This document shows, piece by piece, positions 35,079 through 43,598 of a stretch of 43,890 nucleotides of DNA. Below the pieces are notes generated by a model. The model worked only from the letters and a program-made list of their open reading frames with translations. It did not search any database and was not told the DNA's origin. The position numbers and the translations under genes are program-made. This DNA is from Candidatus Omnitrophota bacterium (GTDB lineage: Bacteria > Omnitrophota > Gorgyraeia > Tantalellales > Tantalellaceae): contig JADFYD010000001.1 of NCBI GenBank assembly GCA_015233235.1, positions 1 through 43,890 of the forward strand, given 5' to 3'. Numbering within the stretch: the first letter of the stretch is position 1; each line of letters begins with the position of its first letter.

Positions 35079-36821
35079 TCACGTACCTAGTTTTTCAACC
35101 CAATTGTCCACAAGCTTGATCAGATCCTCATCGATCACGAACCCCGGTTTATCCGGATCGGCAGAATCGCGGCCCAGGAATTTTCCCAGGGATCGGTATT
35201 CGAACACTTTGAACTTATTATTTCCTTTCCCTAACAGTTTGAGTTTATCAGCAACCTCGATCCTGAAATCTTCGTCATCTTTTCCAAACAGAAGAAGTAA
35301 CGCCCCTTTCGAATTGATCAGCGTCTCGTAAGGACGTCTGTTCATAAAATCCTTGAGCGGTTGCGTGAAAATCTTTTTATTGGCGAAAAAAAAGAAACTG
35401 TCCGAGCTTCCCAGAATATTTTGGAATTGGTTCTCCACGTTAGTGCAGAGATACATCATATATTTCGCATCAAATTGTTTAAATCCAAAACTCGACAGAT
35501 ATTTGGCCAGATCACCTTGTTTAAAACCGCCCTTCAGAAGATCTATCTGTGATATAAAAGGCAGTCCCAGAACGACGGTCGGAACACCTCCCTCTATATT
35601 CGTAGATGCAGAAAGCGCCAGATAACCGCCGCTGCGGAGACCCAAAAAAACAATTTTATCCTTATTAAAAAGCGGCAAACGGCGCATAAAATTGTAGGCG
35701 GCTTTTATATGATTGCTTTTTTCAATATCACCCAGCGCGTTATAACTGCCTTGGCTCTTGCCTTGTCCGGGCATATCAAAATCAAACACCGCGATCCCTT
35801 TTCTGTTCATGCTTGATATGAAATTTTTGTAGAAGAATTCTTCGCTCTGTGGTCGGGGAATGCTATCGGAAACTATAATCATAACCGGAAATCTGCTGCC
35901 GGATACCGGCAAAAAAAGCCTGCCGGAAAGTATAATGTTCCCCTCTCCCTCGAAAAAAACCGTTTTTTCCCTGCCTATCGGATACAACTTGTCGATCTGC
36001 ACAGGACCAGGTATTTTTTCAGTAAAAAGCAGGTCGGGTTCGAAGTTTTCATAGAATATCAGGAGCATTTTAAAGAGCTTCTCAAACCTTCTGTGAAAAC
36101 TCACGATCGAATACCGTGCGTTAATGCCAGGGGCATCCACGTGCAGAATGATATGTGTGTACTTGCTTACGTTAACTGATATGTCTTTGAACGCGGGGCA
36201 GGAAACAATATATTTTTCGGTTTCAACCCTTTTTCCGTTTACCGGTATAAATTCATCCCCGAAATATTTTACAGACATTTTGTCTCTAAAGATCGGGAGC
36301 ACCCCATTTACGGGCATCATGACCTCGAAAAACTGTGTTCCTCTTCTCCAGTAGCTGTATTTGTCAAAGAGTGCCATGTAGGTGGCCACCTTATCCGGGC
36401 TAAAAACAAAAGTCTTAACACCGGTTGAAAATTTGTTCAACATAGAAAAAAGCGGATGACTATAGAACAGAATATCGGCTGTCTCTCCCTCCTGTTTTAG
36501 AATGTAGTAGCCTTCTTCATTTCTGGTACCAAAAAATTTAGCGACATATTTTACCGGCATTCTTTGATGCCTGTTTAAAAATAGCTCTTCCTCCCGAACG
36601 GGAAAATCCAATGAATCGGGATAGTTCTCGATCGTTTTATAAATTATGTTATTTTCGGTCGTATACTTTTCTATTTGCACCTTGGCGGACAATCTTTCAC
36701 CAGAGTATTCACCATACTCGTAAACTTCGCTCCCGATGAACGCCACATACAGAAAAGCGATAACAAAAAGCGCAAACATAAAAAACAAAGACGCAAAGAA
36801 AATTATTATAAGTTTTTTCAT
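35079..36821 (-). CDS. Membrane-anchored alpha/beta hydrolase-fold protein
   Basis: N-terminal TM; VMIIVSDSIPRPQSEEFFYKNFISSMNRKGIAVFDFDMPGQGKSQGSYNALGDIEKSNHIKAAYNFMRR...FLGLRSGGYLALS. Confidence 0.8.
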   Translation of the reverse strand: MKKLIIIFFASLFFMFALFVIAFLYVAFIGSEVYEYGEYSGERLSAKVQIEKYTTENNIIYKTIENYPDSLDFPVREEELFLNRHQRMPVKYVAKFFGTRNEEGYYILKQEGETADILFYSHPLFSMLNKFSTGVKTFVFSPDKVATYMALFDKYSYWRRGTQFFEVMMPVNGVLPIFRDKMSVKYFGDEFIPVNGKRVETEKYIVSCPAFKDISVNVSKYTHIILHVDAPGINARYSIVSFHRRFEKLFKMLLIFYENFEPDLLFTEKIPGPVQIDKLYPIGREKTVFFEGEGNIILSGRLFLPVSGSRFPVMIIVSDSIPRPQSEEFFYKNFISSMNRKGIAVFDFDMPGQGKSQGSYNALGDIEKSNHIKAAYNFMRRLPLFNKDKIVFLGLRSGGYLALSASTNIEGGVPTVVLGLPFISQIDLLKGGFKQGDLAKYLSSFGFKQFDAKYMMYLCTNVENQFQNILGSSDSFFFFANKKIFTQPLKDFMNRRPYETLINSKGALLLLFGKDDEDFRIEVADKLKLLGKGNNKFKVFEYRSLGKFLGRDSADPDKPGFVIDEDLIKLVDNWVEKLGT

Positions 36822-37393
36822 AGCACGTTCATTCCGGTAATTTTAATTTCTGGCCTATAATCTTTTTCGCCTTTTTTCGCGAATCCCTTAACTCCTGAAA
36901 TTTTTGCGAGAATATTTCTTGGTAATTTCGCCAGCACATGCCTTATCTCCAGGGAATCACCCAGGTCAACCCTTTTAGATTCCCTTCTCGTACCGGCATA
37001 AAAAGGAGACTCCGGCACCATGGAGCTGTCCAGGGGATAGAAAACATCCTTAAATACGACCACACCGTCTTTGGTGGCACATACGAACTCAAGCCCAAGA
37101 GAGGTCAGCACCTTTCGTGTATTGTTCTTTATTTTTAGCTCCAGGACCGGTGGGTATTTCCTGTCTAGCGTGCCTTGTTCCGCGTCTATTGAGATACTGG
37201 AAATTTCGAGTTTGTCCCTATATATCTCCGCCAGCATTCTGTAGAGTGAATTTTCATACTTTGAGGTGAAAATATCGGATTTTATCTGCACATAAAAATC
37301 GTAACCCGCCAAAGTCAACAAAATCACGATCGAGATCAACGCAGAAGAAATGAGCACGGTACTCATATTTTTCAGTTTTAATCTTAAACGCAT
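36818..37393 (-). CDS. Hypothetical single-TM protein, translationally coupled to 35079-36821
   Basis: N-terminal TM (STVLISSALISIVILLTLAGY), beta-rich rest; 4-bp overlap with downstream gene. Confidence 0.6.
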   Translation of the reverse strand: MRLRLKLKNMSTVLISSALISIVILLTLAGYDFYVQIKSDIFTSKYENSLYRMLAEIYRDKLEISSISIDAEQGTLDRKYPPVLELKIKNNTRKVLTSLGLEFVCATKDGVVVFKDVFYPLDSSMVPESPFYAGTRRESKRVDLGDSLEIRHVLAKLPRNILAKISGVKGFAKKGEKDYRPEIKITGMNVL

Positions 37394-37394
37394 G

Positions 37395-37925
37395 TCATCG
37401 CCTCATCCCGCTTTCGCACCTGTAGATCTCCCGCAACATGTTGAAATATTTCCTAATTTCCTCCTGCCCATAATCAGGGTACGTCCAAGGCCATGTATCA
37501 AAAGAGCCGGCCTTGAATTGCAGAGTATTTTCCGCGAATATCCCGCTTCTGAGGTATATTCTATGAACATAGTCCTTGGTCGTCAGCAGAGAAAGCTTCG
37601 CTTCTGATAAATACCCCGGGTCGACGTTCACGTTCCGCCTGCCGAGTTTAGTATATTTTCTTTCGATGGCGTTGGAGTAGAGTTTCGTTTTGTAAATATC
37701 TTCCGGGGAAACCAGTTTCTTGAACGCGTAAAAACACCGGTTCAAAGGCTTGCCCATTTCTTTGCAGTAATATTCGGTATAGTCGAAGGGTCCCTGCCAG
37801 GCGGGAAAATGGAATGCCCCATATCGTTTGACCAAAAGTTTCACGGCAAGATCGCGGTATTTCTCATCGCGGTAAATAACGCTGGCTATCAGCATTACTG
37901 TTTTATGGCAAGCGGCCGTTCCCAT
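37395..37925 (-). CDS. DUF4416 family protein
   Basis: AWQGPFDYTEYYCKEMGKPLNRCFYAFKKLVSPEDIYKTKLYSNAIERKY...VNVDPGYLSEAKLSLLTTKDYVHRIYL. Confidence 0.8.
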   Translation of the reverse strand: MGTAACHKTVMLIASVIYRDEKYRDLAVKLLVKRYGAFHFPAWQGPFDYTEYYCKEMGKPLNRCFYAFKKLVSPEDIYKTKLYSNAIERKYTKLGRRNVNVDPGYLSEAKLSLLTTKDYVHRIYLRSGIFAENTLQFKAGSFDTWPWTYPDYGQEEIRKYFNMLREIYRCESGMRR

Positions 37926-37954
37926 TTCACTCCAAGACGATCCACACTAAACGT

Positions 37955-38317
37955 TTAACTGGAAACCCGGCCGATATAGTCCACCAGGAGCTGTTTTTCC
38001 TTAGGATCGATAGTGTTGAAAAATATCGCCAGGTCATAATGATCGATCTTTCCGTCATGCACAACGGGATGCTCCCTGACGACTACGCCTTCCACGTTCA
38101 AAAGCACGGGTTTACTTTCGGATTTATTTCCGGGAAGAGCCAGGACAATATCCAATTTTGTCATAAGCGGGATCTCTTTTTTTACTTTACAGTAAATGCC
38201 GCTTGCGCTGACATCCAAACTTTGCGTTATGGTGTCGAAATCGAGGTGTTTCACCTGAATGGATATCGCCTTGTGTTTAATCCTTGGATACGCGCGTCTT
38301 TCTTTTTTTCCGTCCAT
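37955..38317 (-). CDS. PilZ domain protein
   Basis: KKERRAYPRIKHKAISIQVK...TQSLDVSASGIYCKVKKEIPLMTKLDIVLALP. Confidence 0.85.
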   Translation of the reverse strand: MDGKKERRAYPRIKHKAISIQVKHLDFDTITQSLDVSASGIYCKVKKEIPLMTKLDIVLALPGNKSESKPVLLNVEGVVVREHPVVHDGKIDHYDLAIFFNTIDPKEKQLLVDYIGRVSS

Positions 38318-38340
38318 CTTCTCTCTCCGTGAATTTTTTG

Positions 38341-38688
38341 TCATTCCGGCGGCCAATTCAATTGTTTCCCGCCTAAAACATGAAAATGCACATGAAAAAC
38401 TTCCTGCCCGCCGTTCTTATTGCAATTTGCCACTACTCTATACCCGTCAGCCGCTATTTTATGTTGCGATGCAAGCTCCGCTATCTTGAGAAAAATCCCA
38501 CCGACAAGTTCCTTATCTCCGGGGCCCAAGTCGTTCAGAGTGCTTATGTGCTTTTTGGGCACCGCTAACCAATGGACCGGAGAAATGGGATGAATATCCT
38601 TAAAAACAACCATATCTTCCCCGTCATAAACCCGGTCCGACTTAATTTCACCGGCAGCGATCCTGCAGAAAATACAGTTTTTTTCCAT
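38341..38688 (-). CDS. HIT family (histidine triad) protein
   Basis: MEKNCIFCRIAAGEIKSDRVYDGEDMVVFKDIHPISPVHWLAVPKKHIS...GGQEVFHVHFHVLGGKQL. Confidence 0.96.
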   Translation of the reverse strand: MEKNCIFCRIAAGEIKSDRVYDGEDMVVFKDIHPISPVHWLAVPKKHISTLNDLGPGDKELVGGIFLKIAELASQHKIAADGYRVVANCNKNGGQEVFHVHFHVLGGKQLNWPPE

Positions 38689-38701
38689 AGGGGTATCTGC
38701 A

Positions 38702-38986
38702 TCAGGCCGTTTTTTCTGATTCTTTTGCGGCCTTCTTCTTATCGTCTTCAATTTTTTTCTTGTAACATTGCACATTGCAGAAAAAATTCGCGTTGCGGTA
38801 ATACCACATTTTTTTGGGGAAATTCTTGCCGCACGCGGCGCATGCCGCCGGAACCTGTCGGGCCGTATTTTTTGGGGTGAATGCTGGTTTCGCGATCTTC
38901 CCGGCCTTCTCGTCTACCACCGCGGGCTCAAGATTCGTCGCCGCCTCTTTGGTTTCCGTTTTTTCAATTTCCTTTTCTTCGCTCAC
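38702..38986 (-). CDS. Small protein with C-terminal CxxC...CxxxC zinc-finger-like segment, GTG start
   Basis: GTG at 38986 preceded by ggaggag; PAACAACGKNFPKKMWYYRNANFFCNVQCYKKK. Confidence 0.6.
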   Translation of the reverse strand: MSEEKEIEKTETKEAATNLEPAVVDEKAGKIAKPAFTPKNTARQVPAACAACGKNFPKKMWYYRNANFFCNVQCYKKKIEDDKKKAAKESEKTA

Positions 38987-39356
38987 TTTTCTCCTCCGAT
39001 CCGCTGTTTTTGTTTTTTGTATGGAGCCACTTTTCGTAAATGTAATTAAGCATTTTATTCTTATCGGACGCACCGATATTTTTTACTTTCAAACCGCCGC
39101 GGTATTTGTCTCTTCCGGATATATTATCCGAGGCTCCCCAGGCTATCTCACCGGTGACAACTATAGGGATATTATCACCCGGGATAAGGAGTTCCAGCTC
39201 TACTTCTTCGCCTTTCTTGATCGCACGTTCAGATATAATACCGATACCGTTCTGGCTGAAGTCGCTGACTGTCACTTTCTCTTTCTTCTTGCCGCTCAAG
39301 TGCAAAGCTTCCAAAAGCAGATTAAAACGCATGTATTTTCTTTTTTCTTCCATCAT
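38964..39356 (-). CDS. PilZ domain protein
   Basis: EEKRKYMRFNLLLEALHLSGKKKEKVTVSDFSQNGIGIISERAIKKGEEVELELLIPG. Confidence 0.85.
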   Translation of the reverse strand: MMEEKRKYMRFNLLLEALHLSGKKKEKVTVSDFSQNGIGIISERAIKKGEEVELELLIPGDNIPIVVTGEIAWGASDNISGRDKYRGGLKVKNIGASDKNKMLNYIYEKWLHTKNKNSGSEEKSERRKGN

Positions 39357-39466
39357 GATCCTTTCGCGCCTTAAGGACGGGTAAATTTTTGAATATATAA
39401 TACTAAGTATCGCGGTCTTTGTCCAGAAATATATAAGCAGCCATTTCCGTTAGTTTAATGGAATAA

Positions 39467-39500
39467 AAAAGGGAGGAACTTTTTACGTTTCCTCCCTTTT
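39467..39500 (-). terminator. Rho-independent terminator downstream of 39523-39849
   Basis: aaaagggaggaa 39467-39478 / ttcctccctttt 39489-39500. Confidence 0.8.
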
Positions 39501-39522
39501 CGACTTCACATTACCTACACTA

Positions 39523-39849
39523 CTATTCGCTGAACACAAACTCCGGTTCAAGAACCGGTTTGTAATCTTCAGGAATCGGGAACGGGAATGTGACAGTTTC
39601 ATAAACACCGGCGCCAGTCCTAACTATAGTCATCCCAACACCTTTTGCCAAACCCATTGTAATACCAGCTAAAAAATTCTGTTCCACGCTAGTATCATAA
39701 ATATTTTTCGGCAATTCCACCCAACCTGTCAACACGTTGGCAAGGCCCCTACCCAGTTTTTTAGCCGGATCCTGCGCGAAACTCTGCGTAGCCATACCCA
39801 ACAACCCGATCACTACCAAACAAATAACCATCATCTTCAAGATTTTCAT
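39523..39849 (-). CDS. TIGR04073-like (exosortase system-associated) secreted protein
   Basis: Signal peptide; KKLGRGLANVLTGWVELPKNIYDTSVEQNFLAGITMGLAKGVGMTIVRTGAGVYETVTFPFPIPEDYKPVLEPEFVF. Confidence 0.75.
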   Translation of the reverse strand: MKILKMMVICLVVIGLLGMATQSFAQDPAKKLGRGLANVLTGWVELPKNIYDTSVEQNFLAGITMGLAKGVGMTIVRTGAGVYETVTFPFPIPEDYKPVLEPEFVFSE

Positions 39850-39909
39850 TCTTTCACCTCCTTTAGTTCATTATTATGAAATATATCATGACAAGTAAAA
39901 CATGTCAAG

Positions 39910-40272
39910 TTAAGCGCTTAACAATTTATCAACAAGCGCCTCTAACTTCTTTTTGTCTTCTTTGGAAATCTCTGTAAATTCAATTCCAATATCGTAAACG
40001 TGCTCATCTTTCACTCCAGGATGTGCAACCCTTATCACCCAAACGATCGTTCCTTTCGCCCTGACGGCATCCCCATCAGAAAGTTTCAACTCCACTTCCG
40101 CCGTTTCAAACAGCTCAAACTCTCTATTGAACGTTAAGCAAACGCCGCCTGCACCGACATTCTCGGTAATGGCGTCATAACGCAGAGTATTGTTTTTCCC
40201 TGAGATCTTAACCGCACAAGCATAATACGCACGCGGAAACTTACGTCTGTCTATCCCTTCCCATATGATCAT
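39910..40272 (-). CDS. PilZ domain protein
   Basis: IDRRKFPRAYYACAVKISGK...TENVGAGGVCLTFNREFELFETAEVELKLSDGD. Confidence 0.85.
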   Translation of the reverse strand: MIIWEGIDRRKFPRAYYACAVKISGKNNTLRYDAITENVGAGGVCLTFNREFELFETAEVELKLSDGDAVRAKGTIVWVIRVAHPGVKDEHVYDIGIEFTEISKEDKKKLEALVDKLLSA

Positions 40273-40400
40273 GGTACAAATAATACATGATGAATTACAA
40301 AAATTCAAGTTTTCAGGAAAAAACTTTACAATATGTTTTAATTTCCCTTTTATAATTGAATGAGCTACGCTATAATAAAAAAAAATATGCGGGTGGTTTT

Positions 40401-41225
40401 ATGTATTTAGACTTTTACGGCTTAAAAGAAAATCCTTTCAATGTGACAAGCGATCCAAGTTTTCTTTTTTTAAGCAGGACCCACAAGGAAGCGCTTGACC
40501 ATTTACTCTTCGGCATAAACGAACGTAAAGGCTTTATCGCTATTACCGGCGAGATCGGCGCGGGCAAGACCACACTCTGCCGTGCCCTTCTTTCACATCT
40601 GGCACCCGGAACTAAAACCGCCGTTATTTTCAATTCAAACCTGCCGGAAATGCAGCTATTGGAAGCTATCGTCGGAGATTTCGGTATCACTCCGGAAAAA
40701 CACAATAAAATTAGCCTCATGAAAAGCTTCAACAAATTTCTTTTAGAACAGTTGGCCCGCAACAACAACGTCGTCCTAATTATTGATGAAGCGCAAAACT
40801 TAAAAACTTCCACACTTGAAACTATCCGCATGCTCTCAAACCTTGAAACATACAAAGAAAAACTTCTTCAGATCGTGCTCGTGGGCCAACCCGAATTGGC
40901 GCAAAAATTAAAGTCACCCGAACTTGTGCAGCTTAGACAGCGCATTGCCGTGAATTTTCATCTGCAGGCACTTTCAAAGGATGAGGTCGTAGATTACATA
41001 AACCACCGTCTTCAGGTAGCCGGCGCGGTGAAAAATATACTTTTCGGCGCTTTTGCCGCGGATTTAGTCGCGGATTTTTCCGGAGGCATACCAAGACTCA
41101 TAAATATTCTTTGCGATAAAGCGCTGCTGCTTGGTTTTGTAAAAAATACCCAGATCATAGGCAAGGCCATTATCGAGCAAAGCATCGAAGAGCTGAAAGG
41201 AAATTACACTTTCGCGGGGCGCTGA
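40401..41225 (+). CDS. ExeA/GspA-like AAA ATPase
   Basis: MYLDFYGLKENPFNVTSDPSFLFLSRTHKEALDHLLFGINERKGFIAITGEIGAGKTTLCRALL...VVLIIDEAQNL...IVLVGQPELAQKL...GGIPRLINILCDKALL. Confidence 0.93.
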   Translation: MYLDFYGLKENPFNVTSDPSFLFLSRTHKEALDHLLFGINERKGFIAITGEIGAGKTTLCRALLSHLAPGTKTAVIFNSNLPEMQLLEAIVGDFGITPEKHNKISLMKSFNKFLLEQLARNNNVVLIIDEAQNLKTSTLETIRMLSNLETYKEKLLQIVLVGQPELAQKLKSPELVQLRQRIAVNFHLQALSKDEVVDYINHRLQVAGAVKNILFGAFAADLVADFSGGIPRLINILCDKALLLGFVKNTQIIGKAIIEQSIEELKGNYTFAGR

Positions 41226-41226
41226 C

Positions 41227-41856
41227 ATGAGCATAATATCCGAAGCGCTAAAAAAAGCCGAAGCTGAAAAGGCGCAAAAGGCCACGAAAGAAACACCGTC
41301 CCCGGAGCCTCTTCTCTCCGGCAACAAACCCGCGCCTCATAACAACAAAAGTCGGAAAAACCCCGCCCCGGCGATCGCGATCACTGTTTTCGTGTTAATA
41401 AATATTTTGAGCGTCATCCACTATGTAATGTTCCCTAAATATTATGAGAATATGATAAACAAAATCTCACCTGTAAAAATCGCCATCCGCGGACCGCTGA
41501 AGTTCGAGATACTTAATCCTGAAGCTTTCGTTATGCCTGACGACACTTCCCGCGTAATGATCCCTCCAAAAAAAATACCCGCCTCCATGGTGCCAACGAT
41601 CATACCCATAAAAAAAGAGAGCATCCCTCCCGTTCCGGCCTCAATCAAAGAGGAAATCATTCCTATGCAGCAAAACGCGCCTGTTCTTCCCTTGCTTACC
41701 GGCATTATGTATGTCCCCGGTGATCCTAAAGCCATAATCGACGGACGCATAGTCAGCCTCAACGAAAAGGTTAAAGATTTCACCGTTACGGAAATCACAA
41801 AAACCAAAGTCATGCTCCGCCGCGGCGCGGAAACCCAGGAACTGGTGTTGAATTAA
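41227..41856 (+). CDS. GspB-like single-TM protein, partner of the ExeA-like ATPase
   Basis: MSIISEALKKAEAEK start, TM AIAITVFVLINILSVIHYV, C-terminal LLTGIMYVPGDPKAIIDGRIVSLNEKVKDFTVTEITKTKVMLRRG; 1-nt gap from the ATPase. Confidence 0.7.
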   Translation: MSIISEALKKAEAEKAQKATKETPSPEPLLSGNKPAPHNNKSRKNPAPAIAITVFVLINILSVIHYVMFPKYYENMINKISPVKIAIRGPLKFEILNPEAFVMPDDTSRVMIPPKKIPASMVPTIIPIKKESIPPVPASIKEEIIPMQQNAPVLPLLTGIMYVPGDPKAIIDGRIVSLNEKVKDFTVTEITKTKVMLRRGAETQELVLN

Positions 41857-41858
41857 TA

Positions 41859-42017
41859 ACGATGCGGCGGGTGGCAACCGTGAAGTCTGAGCGACGAAAA
41901 AATCGATGCGAGCGCTTAAATAACGAGACTTCTCTGAAGTTCTTCGCCTGCAGAGTAATTAGCGAGTCCGATTTTTGAGAAGCGAAGACGAACGGTTGAC
42001 AGGACCCGCCGCATCGT
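41859..42017. repeat. Nested inverted-repeat element D between convergent genes
   Basis: acgatgcggcgggt 41859-41872 / acccgccgcatcgt 42004-42017 (perfect 14 bp); caaccgt 41875-41881 / acggttg 41992-41998. Confidence 0.85.
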
Positions 42018-42445
42018 CACGCAAGTTTAATTTTAATGTCATCCGGAATGCGGATGGGTTTAAGAGATGTGTTGATGAATACATGCTTTGTGTGACCAAC
42101 CGTGCAGAGTTTTGTGCCGTTAATGATCTCATACTCGAACTTCAATTTGAACGCTTCCTGCTCGGCAAGTTTTACATAGATCCTTATTAGATCATCATAT
42201 CTGACCGGAGCGATGTATTTACAAAATGATTCTGTAACGGGAAGAAAGATCTTTTTCTCTTTCTCGATCTGGTTATAATCCATCCCCTTGTGTCTGAAAT
42301 AATCGGTACGGGCTATCTCGAACCAAACCAGATAGTTGGAGTAGTACGCGAAACCCATCTGGTCGGTCTCGGCATAACGCACACGCAGTTCAGCGAAAAA
42401 CCCGTCCATTTTGTTGGTCCTTTCGTTAACGCATATGTTAAACAT
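42017..42445 (-). CDS. YbgC-type acyl-CoA thioesterase (4HBT)
   Basis: AELRVRYAETDQMGFAYYSNYLVWFEIARTDYFRHKGMDY. Confidence 0.92.
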   Translation of the reverse strand: MFNICVNERTNKMDGFFAELRVRYAETDQMGFAYYSNYLVWFEIARTDYFRHKGMDYNQIEKEKKIFLPVTESFCKYIAPVRYDDLIRIYVKLAEQEAFKLKFEYEIINGTKLCTVGHTKHVFINTSLKPIRIPDDIKIKLA

Positions 42446-42456
42446 GCGGCCGTATT

Positions 42457-43548
42457 TTATCTAACGAATTTTTTTACAGTTTTCTCTATAAGTTCCGCAG
42501 GCAATCCTTCGACTACCGTCACATGTCCTATAGCCCGCGGCAATACAAATCTATTAGACCCTTTTGTGAACTTTTTATCGTTGATATATGTACTCAAAAT
42601 CTTTCTAACCGATACGCCTCTCGCTATAAGCGGAAGACGCACAGTTTTGATAAGACTTTTGATCCTTTCGAATTCACTACATGGCAATATCCCAAGTTCT
42701 ACGGCGATGTAAGAGGCCATTACCATGCCGACCGCGACAGCCTCGCCATGCGTGTACGCCCCATCATATCCCGATGCCGCTTCAACGGCATGTCCCAGCG
42801 TGTGACCAAAATTAAGGATTATCCTCTCATCTTTTGAATCGAATTCGTCCTTAGCGACAATATCCGCTTTTACGGCCACGCATCGGGCGATTATTTTTTC
42901 AAGGAACATATCCTCTGGAGTAAGCAGATCACCTACATGAGATTCGAGCATTTCGAATAACACTTTATCTTTTATAACACCGTATTTAATGATCTCGGCG
43001 AATCCCGAAGAGATCTGTCTTGGAGGAAGCGTTTTAAGAAACTTAATGTCGGTAAATACAGCTTCGGGTTGTTTAAAAGCGCCGATTATATTTTTAGCCT
43101 CTGCAAGGTCAATTCCGGTTTTTCCTCCTATCGAAGAATCTACCGCGGCAAGTAACGTCGTCGGGATTTGGACGAGAGGAACACCTCTCCTGTAAGTCGC
43201 CCCGACAAAGCCCGCGAGGTCTCCCACCACTCCTCCGCCCAAGGCGATTATGAGCGGTTTAGTCTGCGGTGCAAACTTGATGATCTTACGGACGACATCA
43301 CGGAAAGTTTCTATTGATTTAGATCTTTCTGAAGGCGCCACACATATGTAGAAAACCTTATTCGGAAGGGTTTTAAGATTGTTTTTCACGTATTTGCCGG
43401 TTTTCGAGTAAACAACAGTATCAGTTATAACAGCGATGGGATTTTCAAAACACTTCTCCTTCAGAAAAAGCGGCAACCGATTCAGTGCGCCGGCTCCGAT
43501 TTGTACACCGTAGCTTCTTTCTGCAAGTTTGACTTTTATATTTTTCAT
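42457..43548 (-). CDS. aroB: 3-dehydroquinate synthase
   Basis: LIIALGGGVVGDLAGFVGATYRRGVPLVQIPTTLLAAVDSSIGGKTGIDLAEAKNIIGAF...ILNFGHTLGHAVEAASGY..YTHGEAVAVGM. Confidence 0.97.
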   Translation of the reverse strand: MKNIKVKLAERSYGVQIGAGALNRLPLFLKEKCFENPIAVITDTVVYSKTGKYVKNNLKTLPNKVFYICVAPSERSKSIETFRDVVRKIIKFAPQTKPLIIALGGGVVGDLAGFVGATYRRGVPLVQIPTTLLAAVDSSIGGKTGIDLAEAKNIIGAFKQPEAVFTDIKFLKTLPPRQISSGFAEIIKYGVIKDKVLFEMLESHVGDLLTPEDMFLEKIIARCVAVKADIVAKDEFDSKDERIILNFGHTLGHAVEAASGYDGAYTHGEAVAVGMVMASYIAVELGILPCSEFERIKSLIKTVRLPLIARGVSVRKILSTYINDKKFTKGSNRFVLPRAIGHVTVVEGLPAELIEKTVKKFVR

Positions 43549-43598
43549 AATGTTAGAAATATATCATAAAAGAAAGGAATACGCAAAACCAAGATATG

